Assembly: GCA_005883235.1 (NCBI GenBank)
Contig: VAYE01000085.1
Coordinates: forward strand, 1-5,921
Origin: Actinomycetota bacterium
GTDB taxonomy: Bacteria > Actinomycetota > Thermoleophilia > Gaiellales > Gaiellaceae
DNA: 5,921 bases
Reading direction: 5' to 3'
The notes below the pieces were generated by a model. That model worked only from the letters and a program-made list of their open reading frames with translations. It searched no databases and was not told the origin of the DNA. The position numbers were made by a program, and so were the translations under genes. Below, in pieces: positions 1 to 5,921 of this stretch. Numbering within the stretch: the stretch's first letter is position 1; each line of letters starts with the position of its first letter.

Positions 1-483
1 CGCGACCGTGGGCTGCTGCCGGCCTGCGCTCCACAAGAGCCAGGCCGACGCGACCGAGAGGATCGTCCAGTGGACGAGGAACACCACGAGGTACGCGGTG
101 AAGACGGCCGGTCGCTTCTCGTCCGATGCGGGGATGTGCGGCAGCGCGAACGTCCAGACGACGAGCGCGACCGACATCGCGCTGACGAAGCGATAGAGCT
201 GCCGCGGCGGGTCGCCGAACGCCATCGTGAACCGGAAGAGCAGATACGGGAAGAGCACCAGCACTGCGATGTCGACCCGCTGCAGTGCAAGCTCCCAGAA
301 GGCGTGCGGATGCTTCGGGACGAGGCGCGCGGCGAGCACGACGAAGGCGAGCGCCCCGAAGGTGAGCGCCACCCAGGCCGCGGCGCTGTCGCGCCGGGAG
401 CGCCATTGCCGCAGACCGATGGCCCCGAGCAGGACGAACCCGACGAGGTTGACGTACCCGACGACTGTGACGAGGTCTCTCAC
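1..483 (-). CDS. Multi-pass membrane protein, probable N-terminal sensor module (partial, runs off left edge)
   Basis: The minus-strand frame is open from a GTG at 483 to the window edge, giving 161 residues with no stop. About five hydrophobic segments can be seen, near residues 3-24, 36-53, 68-88, 98-116 and 127-152. They are separated by short charged loops such as RQWRSRRD and the stretch around ALQRVDIAVLVLFPYLLFRF. This layout resembles the membrane-embedded sensory half of actinobacterial histidine kinases, GGDEF proteins or PP2C phosphatases, but no catalytic domain lies inside the window, so that role is inference. The GTG is preceded by a strong AGGAGG at 487-492, although only 3 bases separate them, which is shorter than usual. 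No other ATG or GTG is available until residue 87. The gene begins 25 bp after the preceding stop at 509, so it is probably the third gene of one operon. Confidence 0.72.
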   Translation of the reverse strand, partial: MRDLVTVVGYVNLVGFVLLGAIGLRQWRSRRDSAAAWVALTFGALAFVVLAARLVPKHPHAFWELALQRVDIAVLVLFPYLLFRFTMAFGDPPRQLYRFVSAMSVALVVWTFALPHIPASDEKRPAVFTAYLVVFLVHWTILSVASAWLLWSAGRQQPTVA

Positions 484-508
484 CAGCCTCCTAGCCGCTC
501 TGCGAACT

Positions 509-971
509 CTAGGTGGTGCGGCGGAGCCCGTCACCTCCGGGGCTCCGCCGGAACCACGCCGACTGCAGACTCTTCAGCGGCTCGGCGTTTCGCGCGTTCG
601 GTCGGAAGATCTGGACGCTCACGCGATACGCGCGGTGGTCGTGGGGGAGGAAGAAGAAGGCGGAGCAGCCGCACGCGTCGTTCGGCGCGTCGAGCGTCTC
701 AGTCGCCGGCTGGTTCATGACCATCCGGACCCGGCCGCTCGCGTCCCTCGACTGGAGGACGAGCTCGACCGGGAAGGCGGCGCCCTTCGTCCAGCCCGCG
801 AATCGCGCGTCGTAGTCCACGGCGAGACCGTAGCCGGACGCCGTGCGAACTCCCGTGCCAGAAGACGCTCCGCGCCTGGCCGCCGATCGTGAAGACGAGG
901 CCGACGATCGAGCCGAGCGCCGCCGCGGCGCTGCCGAGCCGGATGAGCCGCCTCAGCGGCGTCGTTTTCAT
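509..971 (-). pseudogene. Small signal-anchored or exported protein of unknown function, apparent +1 frameshift
   Basis: The ATG at 971 overlaps the stop of the preceding gene (ATGA), so translation is probably coupled. The first about 40 residues (MKTTPLRRLIRLGSAAAALG, then a hydrophobic run to about residue 30) look like a signal peptide or anchor. From about position 850 this frame turns into arginine-rich, non-coding-like sequence, while the next frame becomes convincing. It reads from about 847 through ASGYGLAVDYDARFAGW, then a CGC cysteine motif and FFFLPHDHRAYRVSVQIF, to a TAG at 509-511. The frame change falls near 847-856, judged by where codon third positions switch to G or C. Joined, the product would be about 153 residues. 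The break could be a real mutation, a sequencing error or, less likely, programmed frameshifting. An alternative is a separate 103-residue protein from a GTG at 820, but that would leave the coupled ATG with no sensible product. I recognise no family. Confidence 0.6.
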
Positions 972-1720
972 GATCCGAACACCGCCGTGATCCTGGGCGC
1001 GCCGTCGCGGCCGAAGTCGTTGGTGAAGGTGCACGTCGTCTGCGTTCCGCGGCAGCGCCCGCCCCAGCCGAGGAACGGCTTCCCGGAGGTCGTGATCGCT
1101 GCGACCTGGACGTTGTCCCTCTTCAAGCGGGTCACGGTGCACGCTGAGTAGCTGCACACCGAGCTCGGGTAGGCGAGGCTTCCCCGGACGGCGACCGTCC
1201 CCTTTCCGGTGACGCTGACGACGAACGAGACCGACGTCGTGACGGGGTCGGACGAGCTGTTGCCCGTGTTGTCCGACGGCGGGGGCAGTGGGGCGAAGGT
1301 CGCGGCGGCGGTGTAGTTGTTCCACATGTGGAAGCGGCAGCCGGTGATCCGGCCGATCGACTCGCACTTGCCTCCCCACCCCGTGAACGTGAACCCGCCG
1401 TCGGCGACGGCACGGATCGTGAGGTACTCGCCGTTCGGAACGTCGTAGCAGCCGGCGCCGCACGGCCTCGCGCGGCCGGACTCCACCGCCGCGGAGCCGC
1501 CGCCGAAGGTCGGCAGCCAGAGGCGAAGCGACGGAGCGGCGCACGAGCCGGTGTCCGGGCACTGCCACCACCAGGGGCCGAGCACCGCCTGAATGGACGT
1601 CGGCGGCTTGAGCACAGCGCCGATCGAAGGGGGGTTGTCCGCCCGTGCGGCGCTCGCGACGAACGCGGCACAGAGGGCGGCAAGGCCAATGGTGAGGCCG
1701 ATACGGCAGCGGCGCGGCAT
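968..1720 (-). CDS. Exported cysteine-rich protein with two divergent InlB B-like repeats
   Basis: The product is 250 residues. Residues 1-27 form a clear Sec signal peptide: basic MPRRCR, then a hydrophobic core, then a cleavage site after ARA. The mature part has two related modules, about residues 73-143 and 166-248, joined by a Pro/Ser/Thr/Asn-rich linker. Each ends with a glycine-hydrophobic-GWGG(K/R)C motif (G114-C119 and G218-C223), a second cysteine, and a beta strand of the TAAATFAP or ITAVFGS type. This is the signature of divergent InlB B-repeats found on bacterial surface or secreted proteins. The ten cysteines of the mature chain fall in close pairs (54/60, 87/91, 119/128, 189/194, 223/230), so disulfide stapling outside the membrane is likely. 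The ATG at 1720 was chosen over an upstream start at 1762 because it begins the signal peptide directly and has AGGAAGG 8 bases upstream. The stop overlaps the next start. The biological role is unknown. Confidence 0.85.
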   Translation of the reverse strand: MPRRCRIGLTIGLAALCAAFVASAARADNPPSIGAVLKPPTSIQAVLGPWWWQCPDTGSCAAPSLRLWLPTFGGGSAAVESGRARPCGAGCYDVPNGEYLTIRAVADGGFTFTGWGGKCESIGRITGCRFHMWNNYTAAATFAPLPPPSDNTGNSSSDPVTTSVSFVVSVTGKGTVAVRGSLAYPSSVCSYSACTVTRLKRDNVQVAAITTSGKPFLGWGGRCRGTQTTCTFTNDFGRDGAPRITAVFGS

Positions 1721-1835
1721 CGAGATCGCCTTCCTTTCCCGTGAGGGGATCTGGGCCGCCACCGCCGCCGCAAAGATGGTTTCGGCCGGGTTCGTTCCCT
1801 CGAAGACGGGCGAGCCGAGCGGTTTCTTCCCGGAA

Positions 1836-1908
1836 AGCCGACGCGCGGACTCGAACCGCGGACCCCTTCATTACGAGTGAAGTGCTCTACCAGCTGAGCT
1901 ACGTCGGC
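1836..1908 (-). tRNA. tRNA-Thr, anticodon CGT
   Basis: The minus strand folds into a complete cloverleaf. The acceptor stem GCCGACG/CGTCGGC has seven perfect pairs, and the D arm is GCTC-AGCTGGTA-GAGC. The anticodon arm is CTTCA-CTCGTAA-TGAAG, with anticodon CGT at 1873-1875 on the plus strand. The variable loop is GGGTC, and the T arm is CGCGG-TTCGAGT-CCGCG. Anticodon CGT reads ACG, a threonine codon favoured in high-GC genomes. The discriminator base is T and no CCA is encoded, so the end must be added by CCA nucleotidyltransferase. It lies 115 bp upstream of the exported repeat protein on the same strand. I see no clear terminator between them, so readthrough is possible. A weak -10-like TAGACT sits 11 bases upstream (1920-1925) but has no matching -35. 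Confidence 0.97.
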
Positions 1909-2047
1909 GAGGCTTCGGAAGTCTACCGCCGGTCCCGGGCGGGGCCCGCCGGCCGCCGGAAGGTCACGATCGCGGCCCGGAAGGGACAATTTCGGGCTTC
2001 AAAGCGACCTTCTTAAATATCTGGTGAATTTTCGCGCAAGGCCGCAT

Positions 2048-2062
2048 GGAATAAGCGATTCC
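2048..2062. repeat. Short inverted repeat GGAAT-N5-ATTCC upstream of sigma gene
   Basis: GGAAT and ATTCC form a perfect 5-bp dyad around AAGCG, about 100 bp before the sigma-factor start. It could be a small operator or an RNA stem. Its short length means it could also arise by chance. Confidence 0.35.
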
Positions 2063-2113
2063 GGTGTATCGTTTGAACAGATGCGAGGGGGCCAGATGCG
2101 CTTTCCGCGCGTT

Positions 2114-2127
2114 TGGGGCTTCCCCCA
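2114..2127 (+). promoter_or_regulatory. Leader hairpin TGGGG-CTTC-CCCCA before sigma gene
   Basis: A 5-bp stem with a four-base loop lies 33 bp before the proposed CTG start. The same C-run (2122-2126) could instead pair with GGGGG at 2086-2090, so two mutually exclusive leader folds are possible. If the transcript starts upstream, the hairpin would sit in the 5' leader. Any regulatory role is inference. Confidence 0.35.
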
Positions 2128-2146
2128 GCTGACCACGATAGATACG

Positions 2147-2153
2147 AAAGAGG
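2147..2153 (+). promoter_or_regulatory. Ribosome-binding site that points to a CTG start for the sigma factor
   Basis: AAAGAGG lies here, followed by exactly six bases (ATCATT) and then CTG at 2160. The spacing is ideal for the CTG. It is only three bases for the alternative ATT at 2157 and zero for ATC at 2154. A TAG in the same frame at 2139-2141 closes off anything further upstream. Confidence 0.65.
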
Positions 2154-2159
2154 ATCATT

Positions 2160-3190
<1,031 letters not shown>

Positions 3191-3194
<4 letters not shown>

Positions 3195-4012
3195 GCAGCC
3201 GCTTCGTACACGTCGAGCGCGGCCGCGGAGACCGTTCGCAGGGCCTCCGCGGTCGCGCCCGCGTGGCTCACCTTTGACGGCGCCTCGACGAGAACGGCCC
3301 GCGTCACCTCGTCGTCGCCGCCGCCGAGCGCCCGCAGCGCGAGCGCGCAGGCGAGCGGGGTCAACGACGGGTTGAAGGCGGCGTTCTCGGCGTACCTGCC
3401 CGTGTGGACCGCGCCGCTCGCCGTCTCGAGCGCCACGCCGGCGAACCCGCGCGAGTAGGGCGCATAGCTTGCCTCCGCGGCGGCGAGCGCCGTCAGCACG
3501 AGTGGATCCGACGACTCGAGCGCGAGGCCGTTCGCGCGCGGGCTCATCAGGCCGGCGTGAACTCCGAGGTCGGCCGGGCCGAAGGGCTCGGGGAGGAGCT
3601 GAGCCAGGAGACGAGGCCTGCGACCCGCGACGAGGACCTCGAGCGAGGCCGCCGTCGCCAGCTCGTTCAGGAACTGGCGGCAGTGCCCGCACGGTGCGGC
3701 GCCGACCGCGAGCGCAGCCAGACCCTCCTCGCCGCTCAGCCAGGCGTTCGCCGTCGCCGACTGCTCGGCGTGGACGGTGAACGCGAGCGCCGTTCCCGGC
3801 AGCTCGAGGTTCGCCCCGAGGTAGAGCGCGCCGCTCGAGCCGCGCGCGACGGCGCCGACGCGGAAGCCCGAGATCGGCGGGCCCGCGTACCGCTCCGCTG
3901 CGAGCGGCACGAGCAACCCCATGAGCTCGGCGACCGTGACGCCGCGATCGGACGCAAGCGACGCGGCCCGTTCGGCGGAAATGACGCTGCCTTCGACCTC
4001 CTCGACGAGCAC
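3191..4012 (-). CDS. cdd: Cytidine deaminase, two-domain (E. coli Cdd) type
   Basis: The enzyme hydrolytically deaminates cytidine and deoxycytidine to uridine and deoxyuridine in cytosolic pyrimidine salvage. The product has 273 residues. The catalytic domain carries HAE at 81-83 (zinc ligand H81, proton shuttle E83) and PCGHC at 107-111 (zinc ligands C108 and C111). Substrate-binding N68 and E70 lie in GANLE. These positions equal E. coli Cdd H102/E104/C129/C132/N89/E91 with a constant offset of 21, so only the N-terminal tail is shorter. A second, non-catalytic half (about 150-273) keeps the family's YAENAAFNPSL and AVL.E segments. The GTG at 4012 is firm: a TAG lies three codons upstream, and AGGA precedes it by seven bases. 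The gene is apparently monocistronic and convergent with the sigma gene. The dimeric two-domain form, rather than the short about 130-residue tetrameric form common in Gram-positives, is notable in this background. Confidence 0.95.
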
Positions 4013-4039
4013 GTCGCGATCCTACGAGCAGGCAAGGGG

Positions 4040-4066
4040 CCGGAGCGGGGCGTCGCCCCGCTCCGG
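4040..4066 (-). terminator. Perfect 12-bp G+C-rich hairpin between lysR and cdd
   Basis: CCGGAGCGGGGC and GCCCCGCTCCGG pair perfectly around a three-base GTC loop. No T-run follows on either strand. The hairpin is 116 bp after the lysR stop (4183) and 27 bp before the cdd start (4012). It may be a U-less terminator of the kind reported in high-GC actinobacteria, ending lysR transcription. If cdd has a promoter upstream of it, it would instead be a strong leader structure close to the cdd ribosome-binding site. The sequence alone does not decide. Confidence 0.6.
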
Positions 4067-4123
4067 GGAGCGCGGCAGCACGCGCCGCAAAGAAGGCTCG
4101 AAAGCGTGCCTGCCGCAGATCCC

Positions 4124-4154
4124 ACTATCCGGTCTCGCGCGCCGGCGCGTCCAA
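4124..4154 (-). promoter_or_regulatory. Weak candidate promoter for cdd
   Basis: On the minus strand TTGGAC (4149-4154) is followed after 19 bp by GATAGT (4124-4129). The -10 is identical to that of the better lysR promoter at 5244-5249. The -35 matches consensus poorly and the spacer is long. The spacer contains a 12-bp palindrome, CGCGCCGGCGCG (4138-4149). If used, the cdd transcript would have a leader of about 105 bases containing the 4040-4066 hairpin. Confidence 0.3.
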
Positions 4155-4182
4155 TACGACCCGCGCGCGGATCGATAGCCGC

Positions 4183-5172
4183 TCAGTCATGGTTCTCGCC
4201 GGACGCGCCCGCCGCCGCCCGGAGCGCGCGGGCGATGTCGCGCACGACGGCGAGCGTCTCCCTGAGTCGTTCCGGCGGGTCGGCCTGCCAGGCCACGACC
4301 GTGTTGGCCAGCGCGACCGGCGGGTCGAGCTCGCGGCGGGCGACGAGGGCGCCGGCATCGCTGACGCCGGCGAGCGAGGCGGGTGCGAGCACGACTCCGA
4401 GCCGCCCCGCGACCGCCAGGAGCAGGTCCCGCGGGTGGGTTCCTCCGGCCTCGCGAACCCCGGCGAAGCGGTAACCGGCCCGCTCGAGCAACGCGAGCCA
4501 GCGGTCGTGCGGCGCGAGGCTCGCCGTCTGAGGGAAGACGACGAGGACCTCCTGCTCCAGGTCGGCAGGTCCGAGTACGGCATGCTCCGTCAGCGGATGA
4601 CTGGTCGCGAGGAAGGCGACCAACCGCTCGCCCGGAAAGAGCGGCTCCTCCTCTAGGCCCTCTTCCTCGCCGGCGTCGTTGAAGATGCCGACGTCGAGCT
4701 CGCCGGACCGGAGCCGTGTCACCTGCTCGCCCGAGGTGACGTGCATGACCTGCGGCCGGTCGCCCGGGGAACGCTCGTGCAGCGCCTCGAGGAAAGCGAG
4801 CACCCGCTCGATCGGCAGGTGCGGCACGCAGCCGATCCGGAGCGTGTAGCCGGTGCCGCCCGCGCGCCGCGCGGCGCCGACGGCGAGCTCCACGTCGGCC
4901 AGCACCCGGCGCGCCTCCTCGGCGAAGACGCTCCCCGCCTCGGTGAGCTTCACGACGCGGCTCGTCCGCTCGAACAGCTGCACCCCCAGCTCCGCCTCGA
5001 GCTTTCGAATCGCCTGCGAGAGCGGCGGCTGCGAGATGTGGAGCCTCTGGGCCGCTCGCCCGAAGTGGAGCTCGTCGCTCACGGCCAGGAAGTAGCGGAG
5101 GTGCCGGAACTCGATCGCGATCCCGGCTCGCGCCTGCTCGTCCGGACGTCTCACTGAGCTCGCTCGACCCAC
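4183..5172 (-). CDS. LysR-type transcriptional regulator
   Basis: This is a 329-residue cytosolic DNA-binding regulator. The N-terminal winged helix-turn-helix spans about residues 20-82: EFRHLRYFLAV, then FGRAAQRLHISQPPLSQAIRKLE, then LGVQLFERT and VKLTEAG. A linker helix follows (about 83-105). The effector-binding domain begins at about 110 (LRIGCVPHLP), with GELDVGIFND and PLFPGERLVAFLATSHPL typical of the CatR/BenM/CbnR side of the family, which often sense aromatic or small organic acids. The ligand cannot be read from the sequence. The start is taken at GTG 5172, with GGGAG four bases upstream; GTG 5154 is possible but has a poorer site. Either gives an unusual 13-19-residue tail before the normal family start, where the expected ATG is replaced by ATC. 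It is clearly related to the regulator upstream of it. The neighbouring genes do not reveal a target pathway. Confidence 0.93.
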   Translation of the reverse strand: MGRASSVRRPDEQARAGIAIEFRHLRYFLAVSDELHFGRAAQRLHISQPPLSQAIRKLEAELGVQLFERTSRVVKLTEAGSVFAEEARRVLADVELAVGAARRAGGTGYTLRIGCVPHLPIERVLAFLEALHERSPGDRPQVMHVTSGEQVTRLRSGELDVGIFNDAGEEEGLEEEPLFPGERLVAFLATSHPLTEHAVLGPADLEQEVLVVFPQTASLAPHDRWLALLERAGYRFAGVREAGGTHPRDLLLAVAGRLGVVLAPASLAGVSDAGALVARRELDPPVALANTVVAWQADPPERLRETLAVVRDIARALRAAAGASGENHD

Positions 5173-5206
5173 GCCGCTCCCAACTCTGCGCCGAGTGCAG
5201 GGCTGA

Positions 5207-5222
5207 CAGCAGCGAGCTGCTG
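5207..5222 (-). repeat. Leader hairpin CAGCAG-CTCG-CTGCTG before lysR
   Basis: The minus strand forms a 6-bp stem with a four-base loop. It lies between the proposed lysR promoter and its start codon, about 35 bp before GTG 5172. It could influence leader stability or translation, or be incidental. Confidence 0.4.
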
Positions 5223-5243
5223 CATCCCCGAAAGGACCGGTTA

Positions 5244-5273
5244 ACTATCGAACCGCACGCGCGCCACAGTCAA
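5244..5273 (-). promoter_or_regulatory. Candidate sigma-70 promoter for the downstream lysR
   Basis: On the minus strand TTGACT (5268-5273, five of six consensus bases) is followed after 18 bp by GATAGT (5244-5249, four of six). The predicted start point is near 5237, leaving a leader of about 65 bases before GTG 5172. This is the best promoter match in the window and suggests the two lysR genes are not simply one transcript. Confidence 0.55.
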
Positions 5274-5282
5274 ATACGTGTC

Positions 5283-5304
5283 GACGGCAGACCGATATGC
5301 CGTC
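5283..5304. promoter_or_regulatory. 7-8-7 dyad, possible LysR binding site or short terminator
   Basis: GACGGCA and TGCCGTC form a perfect 7-bp inverted repeat around GACCGATA. It overlaps the stop codon of the upstream lysR and its centre is about 57 bp before the predicted start point of the downstream one. LysR regulators commonly bind an imperfect dyad centred near -65 of their target promoter, so this is a good candidate site. It could instead be a hairpin terminating the upstream gene, although no T-run follows. Confidence 0.45.
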
Positions 5305-5921
5305 AGTTTCGATCCGCGCCGCGTAGCTCCCGGGCGACGGCGCGCGCATTCTCGATGAAGGGACGAAGCCGTTCGCGCGCGTCGGCGTGCCAGCCGAGAA
5401 CGGTCGGCGGCATCGAGACCGGCACCTCGAGGGGCCGGCGCGCGACGATGCCGCGTGCCCAGCCGTCCTCGTAGACGAGGGGCACGAGCGCGACGCCGGC
5501 CTCCTCGGCGACGCCCAGGACGATGTCGCGGGGGTCCGATCCGCTCACCTCGTGCACGCCGCGGAAGCGGTAGCCCGCCTCGGTGATCCGCTCCAGCATC
5601 CAGGCGTGGAGGGGGGCGTTGACCGCGCGCGGGAAGAGGACGAGGCTCTCGTCGGCCAGATCGGCAGGGCCGACCCGCTCCTTCGCCGCCGCCGGGTGAC
5701 GCTCCGGCAGGAGCGCGACCATCTCGGTGCCCTCGAAGAGCGGCTCGATCTCGATCCCGTCGAAGCCGAAGCCCTGCACGAAGTAGAGGATCCCGAGCTC
5801 GAGCTCCCCCGTCCGCAGCCGCGGCAGCTGCTCGACCGTGACCAGATGCGTGACCTCCGACCGAACGCTCGGATCGCGGCGGTGGAGCGCGTCGAGGAAA
5901 CCGTGAAGCTGGTCCATCGGC
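5303..5921 (-). CDS. LysR-type transcriptional regulator, C-terminal part (cut by right edge)
   Basis: About 206 residues of the effector-binding domain are in the window. The frame continues through a proline codon before an internal ATG at 5917, so that ATG is not the start, and the helix-turn-helix lies outside the window. The visible part aligns along its whole length with the neighbouring regulator: FLDALHRR, RLRTGELELGI, PLFEGTEMVALLPERHP, then GPADLADESLVLFPR, GYRFRGVHEVSGSDPRD and a GVALVP segment. This marks the pair as paralogues. The product is a cytosolic transcription factor with an unknown ligand. The stop TGA (5303-5305) lies within the 5283-5304 dyad. The gene is followed by a 130-bp gap and then the second lysR on the same strand. 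Confidence 0.9.
   Translation of the reverse strand, partial: PMDQLHGFLDALHRRDPSVRSEVTHLVTVEQLPRLRTGELELGILYFVQGFGFDGIEIEPLFEGTEMVALLPERHPAAAKERVGPADLADESLVLFPRAVNAPLHAWMLERITEAGYRFRGVHEVSGSDPRDIVLGVAEEAGVALVPLVYEDGWARGIVARRPLEVPVSMPPTVLGWHADARERLRPFIENARAVARELRGADRN

Larger units (their letters stand above)
1909..2159. other. Divergent spacer between tRNA-Thr and the sigma-factor gene
   Basis: This 251-bp stretch has no credible gene. Next to the tRNA it is extremely G+C rich and holds an interrupted palindrome, GGCGGG-G-CCCGCC (1938-1950). From about 1986 it changes character, and 2011-2035 is an AT-rich island (for example TTAAATAT), unusual for this genome and a likely place for promoters of the tRNA and/or the sigma gene. 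I could not pair a convincing -35 with a -10 on either strand. Short dyads at 2048-2062 and 2114-2127 are listed separately. Several ATG codons occur here, but none is in frame with the sigma factor. Confidence 0.6.

Noticed and set aside
70..892. Two long plus-strand open frames (70-720 and 227-892)
   Set aside because: Both have Arg/Glu/Asp- or Ser/Arg-dominated composition typical of antisense frames, and they lie opposite the membrane protein and the split gene, which show real protein features.
1720..1762. An upstream start for the repeat protein at 1762
   Set aside because: It would put 14 extra polar residues ahead of a normal signal peptide. The ATG at 1720 has a better ribosome-binding site.
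699..1871. A 390-codon minus-strand frame linking the repeat protein region to the split gene
   Set aside because: Across 968-1720 it is an off-frame reading of the exported repeat protein. Only its part after the ATG at 971 looks coding, and that part is reported as the start of the split gene.
1938..1950. Palindrome GGCGGG-G-CCCGCC as a terminator or operator
   Set aside because: The centre is too small for an RNA loop, the surroundings are almost pure G+C, and no T-run or promoter element supports a role.
3404..4474. A 356-codon plus-strand frame opposite cdd and lysR
   Set aside because: It is a shadow of two genes with clear catalytic and DNA-binding motifs. It is arginine- and alanine-rich and has no motif of its own.

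Overview
The window comes from a high-GC bacterium. Most codons end in G or C, GTG starts are common, and the tRNA carries no encoded CCA. The sigma factor and sensor-like proteins resemble those of deep-branching Actinomycetota such as Thermoleophilia (Gaiellales/Solirubrobacterales). That placement is a judgement from composition and protein style, not from a search. Gene density is normal, and I see no transposase, integrase, phage gene, CRISPR array or long repeat.

Positions 1-1908, minus strand. A tRNA-Thr(CGT) gene is followed by a compact operon of three envelope-related genes. The first encodes an exported, cysteine-rich protein with two repeats of the divergent InlB-B type. The second encodes a small signal-anchored protein whose start overlaps the previous stop (ATGA) but whose reading frame is broken by an apparent +1 shift near 847-856. 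The third encodes a multi-pass membrane protein that runs off the left edge and looks like the sensor half of a signalling protein.

Positions 1909-3194, plus strand. A 251-bp spacer, with a small AT-rich island and short dyads, precedes a complete group 1/2 sigma-70 factor (RpoD/SigA type, about 344 aa). Its frame has no ATG, GTG or TTG at the right place. The best start is a CTG at 2160, six bases after a good ribosome-binding site.

Positions 3191-4012, minus strand. An Escherichia-type, two-domain cytidine deaminase (cdd) converges on the sigma gene, and the two stop codons overlap. A perfect 12-bp G+C-rich hairpin lies just upstream of cdd.

Positions 4183-5921, minus strand. Two tandem, clearly related LysR-type regulators lie head to tail; the upstream one is cut by the right edge. 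The 130-bp gap between them holds the best promoter candidate in the window, a 7-8-7 dyad just upstream of it and a leader hairpin. This layout suggests that the second regulator has its own, possibly LysR-controlled, promoter.

The genes do not form one obvious pathway. The window joins translation (tRNA), transcription (sigma factor, regulators), pyrimidine salvage (cdd) and an envelope operon. I found no convincing new multi-gene system. The points most worth a second look are the non-canonical sigma start, the broken reading frame in the coupled operon, the overlapping convergent stops, the E. coli-type Cdd in this background, and the regulatory structures around cdd and the LysR pair. No gene-free stretch exceeds 300 bases.
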